A program made the position numbers and the translations under genes. 64,000 nucleotides of DNA from Nitrosospira lacus (GTDB lineage: Bacteria; Pseudomonadota; Gammaproteobacteria; Burkholderiales; Nitrosomonadaceae). The stretch spans positions 839,137-903,136 of the forward strand of contig NZ_CP021106.3 of assembly GCF_000355765.4 (NCBI RefSeq), in the 5' to 3' direction. This document shows, in pieces, positions 32,499 through 41,841 of this stretch (position 1 is the stretch's first letter; every line of letters begins with the position of its first letter). The notes under the pieces were generated by a model. It made no database searches and had not been told where the DNA came from. It saw only the letters and a list, made by a program, of their open reading frames with translations.

Positions 32499-32655
32499 GA
32501 GAGCGGACGCGTGAGTGGATGCCTGTCTGCAAGACGCGTAGAGGTGCATACCCCGGTCGTGGTTTATTATCGGTGCGGGTCACGAAACTGCCGGATTTCG
32601 CGCCGCCAGCCCTTATTTCCAGATCGGGATTAATGTAGACACGAAGGAAAGAAGC

Positions 32656-34035
32656 GTGGCAGAGACTAAACAAGTATTGATTCCGGACATCGGCGACTTT
32701 AAAGACGTTCCGGTGATAGAAGTGCTGGTGAAGGCGGGCGATTCCATCAAGGTGGAGGATCCGCTGATCGTGTTGGAATCGGATAAGGCGACAATAGAAG
32801 TGCCTTCCCCTTTTGAGGGTGTAATTGGAGACGTACTTGTAAAAGTAGGTGACAAGGTATCTGAAGGTACGCCTATTTTAGCGATGCAAGTCGTTGAAAC
32901 GGACAATTCGGTGAAAATCTCTCAAGCCGCCCTGTCAACAGGCTTGGCTTCACGGCAGGCTCCTAAGTCGTCACCTCCTTCTGCATCTGCCCAACCCGCC
33001 GATTTTTTGGAAAGATCGGAGGCGGAAGCTTCCCCATCAGCCTCGGCGCAGATTCCAACTCCGCAGCCAATCGGTCAATCCATATCTCCACCAATAGACG
33101 AAGCTGCTTTCGCGAAGGCCCATGCGAGCCCCTCGGTGCGGCGATTTGCGCGCGAACTGGGCGTGAGTCTTGGGTTGGTGAGCGGCAGCGGCCCTAAACA
33201 GCGCATACTCAGGGAAGATGTACAGGGCTACGTCAAAGCCGAATTATCAAAACCACGTGGCGGCAATGGCGCGGGACTCAATTTGCTGCCTTGGCCGCAA
33301 GTAAATTTTGCAAAATTCGGCCCGGTGGAGTTGAAGCCACTGTCGCGTATCAAAAAAATCTCCGGAACGAATCTGCACCGTAACTGGGTAATGATTCCCC
33401 ATGTGACGCAATTCGACGAAGCCGATATCACAGAACTGGAAGCCCTGCGCAAGGAGTCCAATGAGGCATCAAAAAAAGATGGCGTGAAAGTCACGATACT
33501 CGCCTTCTTGATGCGTGCGTCGATAGCGGCATTAAAAAAATTTCCAGAGTTCAACGCCTCGCTTGATGGTGCGTCGTTTGACAGTGCAGGCGGTGCAGTG
33601 AATCTGGTGATAAAGCACTATTACCACCTTGGTTTTGCGGCGGATACGCCAAATGGACTGGTGGTGCCCGTCATACGTGATGTCGATCAAAAAGGCGTGA
33701 TAGACATCGGCAGAGAGATGGCCAATCTCGCGGTGCTGGCTCGCGAGGGTAAGCTGAAACCCGTTGAAATGCAGGGTGCAAGCTTTACCATCTCCAGTCT
33801 GGGAGGGATCGGAGGCACCGCATTCACGCCAATTATCAATGCACCTGAGGTGGCGATTCTCGGCGTATCCCGTGCCAGCATAAAACCTGTTTATCGGGAT
33901 GGCCAGTTTGTTCCTCGTCTAATGCTGCCGCTATCCCTGTCCTATGATCATCGCGTAATCGATGGGGCAACCGCCGCGCGCTTTACTTCACATCTGGTCG
34001 AGGTCCTCGCCGATATGCGCCGGGTATTATTATGA
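32656..34035 (+). CDS. aceF: Pyruvate dehydrogenase E2 (dihydrolipoyl acetyltransferase)
   Basis: A 459-residue E2 core protein. Residues 1-80 form one lipoyl domain with the modified lysine in ESDKATIEVPSP. A Ser/Ala/Pro-rich linker follows (about 90-150), then the E1/E3-binding domain HASPSVRRFARELGVSLGLV (about 155-195). The catalytic acetyltransferase domain contains NWVMIPHVTQFDEADITELE and the active-site LSYDHRVIDGATAARF. E. coli AceF has three lipoyl domains; only one is present here, as in many betaproteobacteria. The GTG start is preceded by AAGGAAAG. Confidence 0.96.
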   Translation: MAETKQVLIPDIGDFKDVPVIEVLVKAGDSIKVEDPLIVLESDKATIEVPSPFEGVIGDVLVKVGDKVSEGTPILAMQVVETDNSVKISQAALSTGLASRQAPKSSPPSASAQPADFLERSEAEASPSASAQIPTPQPIGQSISPPIDEAAFAKAHASPSVRRFARELGVSLGLVSGSGPKQRILREDVQGYVKAELSKPRGGNGAGLNLLPWPQVNFAKFGPVELKPLSRIKKISGTNLHRNWVMIPHVTQFDEADITELEALRKESNEASKKDGVKVTILAFLMRASIAALKKFPEFNASLDGASFDSAGGAVNLVIKHYYHLGFAADTPNGLVVPVIRDVDQKGVIDIGREMANLAVLAREGKLKPVEMQGASFTISSLGGIGGTAFTPIINAPEVAILGVSRASIKPVYRDGQFVPRLMLPLSLSYDHRVIDGATAARFTSHLVEVLADMRRVLL

Positions 34036-34084
34036 GAAAAGGCTCGCCGCAAGAAATCTCAACCCACATACCGCTAAACCAGGA

Positions 34085-34831
34085 ATGAGCGATCAATTGC
34101 CGGATTCAGGTTTAAAGGGAACCGTTTCCGCACTCTGGCATTCCGAGTCTGTTCAGGCAATAGAATCCGGGGTTCCGCTCGTTGGTATTTTTGGTGGCAC
34201 CTTCGATCCCATTCATAATGGCCACCTGCGTGTGGCTGAAGAAATTGCCGAAACCATTGGCCTGAGAGAACTGCGCTTTGTCCCCGCCGGCATTCCGCGG
34301 TTGCGCCATGCTCCCGCTGCATCGCTTCAGCACCGCGCGGCGATCGTGGGTCTAGCGATTCGGGGCAATTCCAGATTTGTCCTGGACGAGCGCGAAGTCC
34401 GCCGTCATGGAGTGAGTTATAGCGTGGAGTCGCTGCGCGAACTTAGACGGGAGATGGGAGAGTGCGTCATACTATGTTTCATCATAGGGGCGGATGCGTT
34501 CATGAAACTTGCCGACTGGCATAGCTGGCGTGAATTATTCGGATTATGCCATTTCATCATAGTGGCTCGCCCAGGATATGCGTTAGCATCGAATCGTTAC
34601 GCCTTGCCGCAAGAATTGGAAGATGAGTGCGCGCAACGCTGGGCATCCAGTGCGGATAGTCTCAAATATACACCCAGTGGATTGGTTTTCATCGCACCGA
34701 CGACTTTACTCGATATTTCCGCAACTTCCATTCGAGCCCATATTGCCGCCGGGAAAAGCGTCCGTTATCTGATGCCCGATGCGGCTATCGATTATATTGC
34801 AGCAAATCACTTGTACTCAGGAGGAGGATGA
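34085..34831 (+). CDS. nadD: Nicotinate-nucleotide adenylyltransferase
   Basis: About 248 residues. NadD adenylates nicotinate mononucleotide in NAD synthesis. The nucleotidyltransferase motif GIFGGTFDPIHNGHL lies near residue 40, and the second motif ISATSIRAHIAAGKSVRYLM near the C-terminus. The N-terminal 35 residues before the domain are longer than usual. ATG 34085 is taken because the frame upstream overlaps aceF; the AGGA before it is unusually close, so the exact start is uncertain. Its stop overlaps the rsfS start by four bases (ATGA), indicating translational coupling. Confidence 0.92.
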   Translation: MSDQLPDSGLKGTVSALWHSESVQAIESGVPLVGIFGGTFDPIHNGHLRVAEEIAETIGLRELRFVPAGIPRLRHAPAASLQHRAAIVGLAIRGNSRFVLDEREVRRHGVSYSVESLRELRREMGECVILCFIIGADAFMKLADWHSWRELFGLCHFIIVARPGYALASNRYALPQELEDECAQRWASSADSLKYTPSGLVFIAPTTLLDISATSIRAHIAAGKSVRYLMPDAAIDYIAANHLYSGGG

Positions 34832-35310
34832 CACCTGCTAAACTGGTAAAAACGGTTGTGGCCGCGCTGGAAGAAATAAAGGCACATGATATCGAAGTTC
34901 TGGATGTGACAAAGATTACCACTTTGTTCGACCGCATGATTATTGCAAGCGGGGATTCCACTCGTCACACCAAGGCTATTGCGAACAATGTGGTGGAAAA
35001 AGTCAAAGCCGGCGGTGGGATGGTTTATGGCGTAGAGGGTGAGCAAGCCGGAGAATGGGTGCTGGTGGACTTGGGGGATATGCTGGTACACATCATGCAA
35101 GCGACAGTGCGTGCCCACTACAATCTGGAAGAATTGTGGGCAGAAGCGAAAAAGAAGAAGATAAGCAAAGCAACTGCCGGTGCAGGCGAAAGCAAGGATC
35201 TTCTCAAGCCTCTCGTTGCCAAGTCATCGACTGTCAAGCCCCGCAAAGCCTCCATCAAGTCGGTCTCGCCGGTCAGGAAAAAATCTCCCAACCCCGGGGG
35301 CGCCAGCTAA
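34828..35310 (+). CDS. rsfS: Ribosome silencing factor
   Basis: A 160-residue protein; residues 1-110 are the RsfS/Iojap domain (DIEVLDVTKITTLFDRMIIA, RHTKAIANNVVEKVKAGGGM, GEWVLVDLGDMLVHIMQATV and RAHYNLEELW). It binds ribosomal protein uL14 and blocks subunit joining when nutrients are scarce. The last 50 residues form a Lys/Ser/Pro-rich tail absent from E. coli RsfS, probably disordered and RNA- or ribosome-binding. It overlaps nadD by four bases and is followed after 15 bases by rlmH, the standard order. Confidence 0.95.
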   Translation: MTPAKLVKTVVAALEEIKAHDIEVLDVTKITTLFDRMIIASGDSTRHTKAIANNVVEKVKAGGGMVYGVEGEQAGEWVLVDLGDMLVHIMQATVRAHYNLEELWAEAKKKKISKATAGAGESKDLLKPLVAKSSTVKPRKASIKSVSPVRKKSPNPGGAS

Positions 35311-35325
35311 ATCCGAGTACTTCGT

Positions 35326-35793
35326 ATGAAATTTCTTGTTTGTGCGGTGGGTCACAAAATGCCGCAATGGATTGCGGCCGGTTTTGAGGAATACCGCAGG
35401 CGCATGCCACATGAGGCTGGCATTGAATTGCTGGAAATCAAGCCGGAAAAACGTAGCGGCAAGAAGACGGAGCAGTTGCTGGCTGCCGAGGCTGCTCGCA
35501 TCCTGGCGGCGCTACCGCCCAGGTGCCGAATGGTGGTGATGGATGAACGTGGTAAACAATTGACTACCACCAAGCTGGCTGATTCCGTTACGGAATGGAT
35601 GAGAAATGGCGGGGATACCGCCTTTATCGTGGGCGGAGCGGACGGATTGGACGCCGGTATCAGGAATTCGGCGGATGAGGTTTTGGCGCTATCCGCACTG
35701 ACGCTGCCGCATGGTTTGGCGCGGATACTGCTTGCGGAACAATTGTATCGCGCGGTATCCCTTATCAAGGGGCACCCCTACCACCGGGCGTAA
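35326..35793 (+). CDS. rlmH: 23S rRNA (pseudouridine-1915-N3)-methyltransferase
   Basis: A 155-residue SPOUT methyltransferase that methylates pseudouridine 1915 in helix 69 of 23S rRNA on assembled ribosomes. Family features: [32 protein letters not shown], the SAM-binding knot [15 protein letters not shown] and [20 protein letters not shown] followed by an [17 protein letters not shown] end. Full length and second downstream gene of the nadD-rsfS pair. Confidence 0.97.
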   Translation: MKFLVCAVGHKMPQWIAAGFEEYRRRMPHEAGIELLEIKPEKRSGKKTEQLLAAEAARILAALPPRCRMVVMDERGKQLTTTKLADSVTEWMRNGGDTAFIVGGADGLDAGIRNSADEVLALSALTLPHGLARILLAEQLYRAVSLIKGHPYHRA

Positions 35794-35961
35794 CAGCCTT
35801 GGACCGCAACATGTCTGAACCTGCGTGCGGCAATGGACTGCTCATTTAGTAGAACAGTATTATGATTAATAGCAATATTTCGTATTATTTGACGCTGACC
35901 CTTTAGGTGAACCCGCTCCAGCGGCCGAATAGGTTGGAAATAGAGTATTTTCCAGGACAAT

Positions 35962-36585
35962 ATGACTTTACCGGAGAATCGCATTTATCTTGCTTCCCGC
36001 AGTCCCCGCCGACGGGAGCTGTTGAAGCAGATTGGAGTAAATTTCGCAACGCTATTATTACGCGAAGCTATGCCCCGCATGGCGGATGTCGATGAAGCCT
36101 CAATGCCGGACGAAGCGCCGGAGATTTACACCTCACGTATCGCCCGGACAAAGGCCGGGACGGGGTGGATGCAGCTTATGCAGCGCAAGCTGCCACAACT
36201 TCCGGTGCTCGCTGCCGACACGGTAGTGGTGCTGAAGGGACGTATTTTTGGCAAGCCTGAGGACGCTGCTCATGCGCAAGAGATGCTGCGTGCCCTTTCG
36301 GGCCAGACTCATCGGGTATTGACTGCGGTCGCGGTGGCTGCGCAAAATGGAATACATGTGCGAACTTCCGCTTCCACGGTGCGATTTCGTCACATCAGCG
36401 AACGCGAAATTCGACTGTACCTTGCCAGCGACGAAGCGCATGACAAAGCGGGCAGCTATGCGATTCAGGGGATAGCGGCAGTTTTTATCGCGGAGATTTC
36501 CGGCAGTTATAGTGGTGTGATGGGGCTGCCGCTGTTCGAGACTGGCCAACTGCTGGAGGAATCCGGTATAAAAATATTTCCCTAA
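35962..36585 (+). CDS. maf: Maf-like nucleotide pyrophosphatase
   Basis: A 207-residue Maf-family enzyme, which hydrolyses non-canonical or modified NTPs (dTTP/UTP or m7GTP type) to monophosphates. The N-terminal motif IYLASRSPRRRELLKQIGVN, the VLAADTVVVLKGRIFGKPED segment and GIAAVFIAEISGSYSGVMGL are diagnostic. The subgroup cannot be assigned safely. It lies 168 bases after rlmH and before rng, as in many proteobacteria. Confidence 0.94.
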   Translation: MTLPENRIYLASRSPRRRELLKQIGVNFATLLLREAMPRMADVDEASMPDEAPEIYTSRIARTKAGTGWMQLMQRKLPQLPVLAADTVVVLKGRIFGKPEDAAHAQEMLRALSGQTHRVLTAVAVAAQNGIHVRTSASTVRFRHISEREIRLYLASDEAHDKAGSYAIQGIAAVFIAEISGSYSGVMGLPLFETGQLLEESGIKIFP

Positions 36586-36691
36586 GTAAAAAAAGTAAAG
36601 ATCAGTTGACGAAAAAAAGTCTGTGAGGGTCATGGCGCTCAACTGGAAAACGAACTCATAAAATGACGGTCATCTGCGGGATTCAGGAGTA

Positions 36692-38143
36692 ATGACTAGC
36701 GAAATTCTTGTCAACGTCACGCCGCAGGAAACTCGTGTTGCCGTAATGGAGCAGGGTGCGGTGCAAGAGTTGCATATAGAGCGTACCAGTAGCCGTGGAA
36801 TTGTAGGCAATATTTACAACGGGCGCGTCACCCGGGTATTGCCGGGAATGCAATCGGCTTTCGTCGATATCGGTCTGGATCGCGCCGCCTTCCTTCATCT
36901 GGCTGACATCTGGAGGCTGCGCCAAAGCGAAGATGCCGATAAGCCCATTGAAAGATTACTGTACGAGGGCAAGAATATTCTCGTTCAGGTCATCAAGGAT
37001 TCCATCAGTACCAAAGGTGCACGACTATCCACTCAAGTGAGTATCGCCGGGCGGATGCTGGTGTATCTCCCGCAGGTGTCCCACATCGGGATTTCGCAGC
37101 GTATCGAGGATGAAACCGAGCGCAAGTTGCTGCGCGAAAAGCTAAAACACTTGCTGCCTCCGGGTGAAAAAGGGGGTTTTATTATTCGCACCATGGCGGA
37201 AGCCGCCAGTGAGCAGGACTTGCAGACAGATATCGATTATCTGTACAAGTTGTGGCACGACATTGAAGGGAAATCTTCAACCGGTATGCCCGGATTGCTC
37301 TATCAGGACCTGAATCTCAGCCATCGTGTATTGCGCGACTTCGTGAATGTTGGTACGGCGCGTATTCTGGTGGATTCACGCGAGACCTTTCAGAAGATGG
37401 TTGCTTTTGCGCGAGACTATATGGCCAATGTGACGGAACGCGTCGATCATTATGCCGGAGAGCGCCCATTATTTGATCTGTATGGTGTCGAAGATGAGAT
37501 TGAAAAATGCCTGGCGCGACGGGTAAACCTTAAATCCGGCGGCTACCTGATCATCGACCAGACCGAGGCGCTCACCACAGTGGATGTCAACACCGGCGGA
37601 TTCGTCGGTGTGCGCAGCTTCGACGACACCATTTTCAAAACCAACCTCGAAGCGGCGCAGGTCATCGCGCGTCAGTTGCGCCTGCGAAATCTGGGCGGTA
37701 TTATTATTATTGATTTTATAGATATGGAAAGCGCGGAGCATAAGAATGCCGTGCTCGCCGAATTCAAAAAGTCACTGATGAAGGACCGGACGCGCATGAC
37801 CGTCAATGGTTTCACCGCGCTCGGGTTGGTGGAAATGACACGAAAACGCACGCGGGAAAGCCTTGCCCATATTTTGTGCGAGACGTGTCCTACTTGCCAG
37901 GGCCGCAGCGAGGTCAGAACCGCGCAAACGATGTGTTACGAAATCCTGCGCGAATTATTGCGCGAATCCCGTCAATTTGACGCCCGCGAGTTTCGTATTC
38001 TGGCTTCACAACAAGTCATCGATCTATTCCTTGATGAGGAATCGCAAAGTCTGGCCCAACTGGGAGATTTTATCGCCAAGCCCATCAGTCTGCAGGTAGA
38101 AGCCGCTTATACGCAGGAACAATATGATGTCATTCTGATGTAG
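36692..38143 (+). CDS. rng: Ribonuclease G
   Basis: A 483-residue endoribonuclease of the RNase E/G family that matures 16S rRNA 5' ends and degrades some mRNAs. The N-terminal S1 domain starts GIVGNIYNGRVTRVLPGMQS. The 5'-sensor/catalytic region holds VDVNTGGFVG and IIIIDFIDME (Mg2+-binding Asp residues), and the zinc-link CETCPTCQG follows near residue 400. There is no long RNase E scaffold tail, so it is RNase G. Convergent with the ammonia-channel gene. Confidence 0.96.
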   Translation: MTSEILVNVTPQETRVAVMEQGAVQELHIERTSSRGIVGNIYNGRVTRVLPGMQSAFVDIGLDRAAFLHLADIWRLRQSEDADKPIERLLYEGKNILVQVIKDSISTKGARLSTQVSIAGRMLVYLPQVSHIGISQRIEDETERKLLREKLKHLLPPGEKGGFIIRTMAEAASEQDLQTDIDYLYKLWHDIEGKSSTGMPGLLYQDLNLSHRVLRDFVNVGTARILVDSRETFQKMVAFARDYMANVTERVDHYAGERPLFDLYGVEDEIEKCLARRVNLKSGGYLIIDQTEALTTVDVNTGGFVGVRSFDDTIFKTNLEAAQVIARQLRLRNLGGIIIIDFIDMESAEHKNAVLAEFKKSLMKDRTRMTVNGFTALGLVEMTRKRTRESLAHILCETCPTCQGRSEVRTAQTMCYEILRELLRESRQFDAREFRILASQQVIDLFLDEESQSLAQLGDFIAKPISLQVEAAYTQEQYDVILM

Positions 38144-38231
38144 CGGTTGCTGGTGCCCTACACCGGAAATTCAGCAATCATCCGTTTCGTTCCCCGGCTT
38201 CGTCCTGCAGCACTTATTCAAGGTTCCCGAT

Positions 38232-39431
38232 TTAGTGTCCTCCTTCCACAACCTCGATTTCAGGAGGTGCGACATGAGTGAATTCCTCGCTATCCTCATA
38301 GGCTAGATGTGTTGTTCCGGTGGCTTTGATCGCCGCACCGGCCACGAGTCCGGTAACGAAGGCAAACACCACGCTGAAAGTAATGCCGATCAGTTGAGCT
38401 GTTGCGATACCCGGCACCACCATGATGGCAATCAAGGCACCCAATAGTCCGGGCATCCCATGCAGATTATGGACACCGCAGGTGTCAACGATTTTGAAGC
38501 GCTTTTCCAATGCCGGTTGAATAAACACATACCCGATGACGCTAACAGCGCCCGCGAGCAGCCCGATTGCGAAAGCGCCTGAGGGGGATACGATATTGCA
38601 TGTCGATCCAATTGCCACTCCCCCGGCCAGCGCCGCATTCGCCATGTCGACCATTGAAGTCTTGCCTTTGTGGAAGTACGTGCTCAGGAAATAGGTGCTG
38701 AGAGTGGCCCCGCAAAGCGCGAGCACGGTGTTGACCACCGTCTGCGGCATCTGCTCGAAAGGAACGATGGCGGTGGCGAAACTGGGCCAGAAAAGCCACA
38801 ATACCATCGAACCAAGCATGGCGAAACGGTCAGAAGTCGCATCGGATTCGATCGGCTGGCTGCGTTGTCGCGGGGTGGTCAGCGCCAGGGATAGTCCCAA
38901 GCCAAAATAGGCGCCAAAGGCATGGATGATGACCGACCCGGCGGTATCCTGATAGCCCTCCGTCAAGCCCATCCCATTGTCGAGCACCAGGTATTCGTTC
39001 ATCAGATACGCGGGAACCAGGAAAAACGCCAGTAAGGCATATTGGAAAACCCGTAGACGTCCAAGCACAGCACCCGTGGCAATCAATGCGGTCGCCACCG
39101 CGAATTCGGCAAAAAGCAGAGCCTTGACCGTATTTGGAGCAATTTCGTGTCCCAGGATTCCATTCGCGCGCAGCAGCATGTAAAAGGGAAGACCGACCGC
39201 CACCACCAGATAAGTGCCGGTCGTGGCGCCAAATCCATATCTTCGTACAAACACCATGAGAAAACCGAAACCTACCAGCAACATCGCCAGAATATGAATG
39301 ACGTAGTTGTACTGAGCGACTTGCCGTGCCTCGCTAAGCTCGGGTCCAGCGCTCTCGCTCGCCCAGGCGCTGAAGCATAGAAGAAGCAGACTGACCGCAC
39401 TACATAGCGTCAAGCAGAAGCTTTTCCTCAT
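38232..39431 (-). CDS. Rhesus-type (Rh50-like) ammonia channel
   Basis: A 399-residue polytopic membrane protein with a cleavable signal peptide (about 1-24, ending AWA) and about 11 helices. It belongs to the Rh branch of the Amt/Mep/Rh family: the segments DTAGSVIIHAFGAYFGLGLS, MLGSMVLWLFWPSF, NAALAGGVAIGSTCNI and VDTCGVHNLHGMPGLLGALI contain the pore histidines and the Rh-type WPSF and DTCGVHN motifs. The nitrifier Rh50 protein conducts NH3 (and possibly CO2). In an ammonia oxidiser it would supply or equilibrate the substrate. No glnK-like gene, the usual amtB partner, lies beside it. Confidence 0.92.
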   Translation of the reverse strand: MRKSFCLTLCSAVSLLLLCFSAWASESAGPELSEARQVAQYNYVIHILAMLLVGFGFLMVFVRRYGFGATTGTYLVVAVGLPFYMLLRANGILGHEIAPNTVKALLFAEFAVATALIATGAVLGRLRVFQYALLAFFLVPAYLMNEYLVLDNGMGLTEGYQDTAGSVIIHAFGAYFGLGLSLALTTPRQRSQPIESDATSDRFAMLGSMVLWLFWPSFATAIVPFEQMPQTVVNTVLALCGATLSTYFLSTYFHKGKTSMVDMANAALAGGVAIGSTCNIVSPSGAFAIGLLAGAVSVIGYVFIQPALEKRFKIVDTCGVHNLHGMPGLLGALIAIMVVPGIATAQLIGITFSVVFAFVTGLVAGAAIKATGTTHLAYEDSEEFTHVAPPEIEVVEGGH

Positions 39432-39746
39432 TTGACTCTCCCTTTTTTTTGCAGTTTATGGGGCCTACCCATGCAAGAGTGTGAACCTCAATAGCCTTAA
39501 ATACAATAGGGATATAATGAATAACAGGAGCTCATTCCGAGCCATAAGCTATTGCTGCGAAAGGGAGACATACGGTGAGCCGGACCGTGCTGCGGAAGCC
39601 CGGTAGGTCAATTGCTCCGAAGCGAGTGGCAAATATTGGGGCGCCTTAATTATGAGCTGGAAAGCTCAAAGGGCAGAAGGATATAAGTTATCGCAAACTT
39701 TTTGGTTGGCTATTCCGGATCTACCGAACCGAATTGCTCTTATTCC
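39432..39746. other. Gene-free stretch upstream of the ammonia channel
   Basis: 315 bases between the Rh50-like gene start and the end of the acyltransferase gene, both minus strand, so it should hold the channel promoter. The central part (about 39545-39630) is GC-rich and holds three loose copies of a TTGCTxCGAA-like word. No known RNA family was recognised. Confidence 0.4.
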
Positions 39747-40484
39747 TCATGCAAGGCCTTTCTCTATATCCGCCGCTATGGCGTGGTAGAGTGACCGCAA
39801 ATTCGCCCGCATATTGCGAATGGTGCCGCTCACGCTCATCATTGAGGGAATACGTTTACCATGATGCTCAATTGGGCTGCCGATGTACTGAAGGTTGAAT
39901 CCCAGCTTACTGAAATGGCTCGCCAGCCGTTCCTCCGTCAGGACGAACACAGTGTCGATTTCATTCAGTCGGGCCAGTTCAGTAGTGGCTAGATACAAAC
40001 CGATCGGAATAAATGGAAAGCGTGGCTGGTTGGGTGTGCCAAAATCTTCACCCGAGATACCCACCGCGGTATTTGACTCACCTTTACGCCGGCGATAGCC
40101 CGCGATAACGGCGAGGCGCGACACCTCCGCGATATCGCGGCGTGACAGTTTCGCCGAATCGACGATGGATTTATCCAGCGTCGTGGCGCAGGTTTTCTCG
40201 AAGGGCAAAGGATAATGCGGATCCTCCGGTCGAGGGCGGACGATACGGGTGCAGCCGACAAACTCGCCTGTCTTGACACTGCGCATCAGGAGATGCAGCG
40301 AATAAGGGTCATGCTCATCGGTTTCAAGCCCATCCGATCGCACCGGTTCAAATTCCAGATCCTCACAATAAACTTGATGCCGTATTCGATAGACTTCATC
40401 TTTTAGCGCGTTTGAGAAAGCCGGGACGATTTCAAAGTACTGCTTAAAAATATTACCCAGGTTGAGTATATCGGATGAAACCAA
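39747..40484 (-). CDS. PEP-CTERM/exosortase-associated acyltransferase (N-acyl amino acid synthase-like)
   Basis: A 245-residue GNAT-fold protein of the exosortase-associated acyltransferase family, related to long-chain N-acyl amino acid synthases and acyl-homoserine-lactone synthases. Recognisable are the N-terminal YRIRHQVYCEDLEFEPV, GEFVGCTRIVRP, AEVSRLAVIAGYRRRKGESN, and the central LYLATTELARLNEIDTVFVL, ending LGFNLQYIGSPIEHHGKRIP. It would link a fatty acyl group from acyl-ACP to an amino-group acceptor. The TTG start at 40484 follows GAGGAGATCAAA. A LolA-like gene lies 44 bases upstream on the same strand, probably in one operon. Confidence 0.85.
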   Translation of the reverse strand: MVSSDILNLGNIFKQYFEIVPAFSNALKDEVYRIRHQVYCEDLEFEPVRSDGLETDEHDPYSLHLLMRSVKTGEFVGCTRIVRPRPEDPHYPLPFEKTCATTLDKSIVDSAKLSRRDIAEVSRLAVIAGYRRRKGESNTAVGISGEDFGTPNQPRFPFIPIGLYLATTELARLNEIDTVFVLTEERLASHFSKLGFNLQYIGSPIEHHGKRIPSMMSVSGTIRNMRANLRSLYHAIAADIEKGLA

Positions 40485-40528
40485 TTTGATCTCCTCGGCA
40501 AATTTAGTTTGGGGTGCTTCAGTTTGAC

Positions 40529-41290
40529 CTATTCAAGTTTTTTCAGATAGTCCTTGGTAAAAATCTTGTCGGGCAGATCCCGCAGTTTCATTTCTGAATA
40601 TTCGAGCACGGATTCCTCTCCCTTACGTAATGCATCTTCCATGACAAGGCGGGTGGGCCGTTGTTTGCCAAGTAGCATCTTGAAATCTTCGTAACGGGCG
40701 GTTTTGAGCAGGCGGTTGGACAGCGAATAGAACTCGGCGCGATACGGCCAGAAATTTGATTGCCGTACCCAATATAAGACTTTATGATATGTAACGCCCC
40801 GATCGACGCCAGTAAGTTCCAATACGTAATATTTGTCGCCATCAATGGTGTCGGTGCGTAAAATCGTAGCGTTGTAGTCGCCGGCAAAGTTTGCGCGCGC
40901 CAAATCCCCATTTGCTACTTGGCCGGTCAGCCGTTGGGATAATGATAAGCGTACTGGTTGCGAGATATCTGGCATGAATACCCACAGATCGCGTCCTTTC
41001 ATCAGTATAATTTGACCGCGTTCGGAAGCGGGCTCGGTGGTCATCACCACGCTGTTTTCGTTACCCTTCGATAGAACCCGGTATTTACGCATATCTGCTA
41101 CCTGGTCAGGTGCGGTAGTATTGATGTTGACGTCGACCTGAAAGCTCTCGCGCGGGAAACGTATCTGATCAGCCTTTTCCAGAATACTTTGAGCTAATTC
41201 CGCATCAGTAGACTCGGCGAACGCGGTGGATGCCAAAGAAACAAAAAGGGAAATTGCCGTTAATAAATACCGCGAAGGTTTTTTTTGCAT
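40529..41290 (-). CDS. LolA-like periplasmic (outer-membrane lipoprotein-sorting) protein
   Basis: A 253-residue exported protein. The signal peptide ends TAFA (about residue 25). The mature part has the half-barrel fold sequence of the LolA-like family with an N-terminal helix (LAQSILEKADQIRFPRESFQ), VVMTTEPASERGQIILMKGR, DLWVFMPDISQPVRLSLSQR and a C-terminal region RPTRLVMEDALRKGEES. Such proteins chaperone lipids or lipoproteins across the periplasm and commonly occur with DUF1302/RND-type exporters. It shares a transcript with the acyltransferase. It is not classical LolA. Confidence 0.85.
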   Translation of the reverse strand: MQKKPSRYLLTAISLFVSLASTAFAESTDAELAQSILEKADQIRFPRESFQVDVNINTTAPDQVADMRKYRVLSKGNENSVVMTTEPASERGQIILMKGRDLWVFMPDISQPVRLSLSQRLTGQVANGDLARANFAGDYNATILRTDTIDGDKYYVLELTGVDRGVTYHKVLYWVRQSNFWPYRAEFYSLSNRLLKTARYEDFKMLLGKQRPTRLVMEDALRKGEESVLEYSEMKLRDLPDKIFTKDYLKKLE

Positions 41291-41841
41291 TATGGTTTCC
41301 TCATTGTGGATGCCGTCTGCCCTTGCGGCTTCCTATTCTAGGATTGTTCCTGTAAAAATTTTTTGACTTGGCACGATTTCGAAGACTACACCTTTGATAA
41401 ACAATAAGTCCAGCCAGGCATAGGCGTCACGTGAATGTTCTGGGTGGTGCATTCCTTGAGATAGCCGATCCATCTGTTAGTGATCAAGTCCATTCTTCTC
41501 AATCCGATCCGCTGTATGGATACCCTGTCGCTTGAGAGGGCTCATCCGCGGGATATATGCCCTGTCCATGGTCGGCGGACGAGCCGACCGCTAATTTTGC
41601 CCATAGCTCCGGCGTAGCCATTCTTCAAATTGATGAAGCATATTAACGGCCGTTTCAAGACAATCTTTACTTTTGCCGCCGTGACTGTTTTATGTCGATG
41701 CCGAAACCGCTGAAGGCGTATCGAAGACGATCTGATTGCGAGTGTCAGAATGACAATTAGGACGAGAAATTGACCATGATAATCGAGTGCTGTCGTGTGG
41801 GCGAAAATACCTCAGTCCAGGGTGCGGATTAAGTGGGGCGG
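41291..41841. other. Gene-free divergent region
   Basis: About 550 bases between the LolA-like gene (minus) and the DUF1302 gene (plus); it should contain both promoters. No protein, RNA or mobile-element signature was recognised, and no sigma-54 consensus was found here (TGGCACG at about 41367 lacks the -12 TTGC). Confidence 0.4.

Noticed and set aside
41367-41382. TGGCACG as sigma-54 promoter ahead of the DUF1302 gene
   Set aside because: The -12 element is CGAA rather than TTGC, and the distance to the start codon is over 450 bases.
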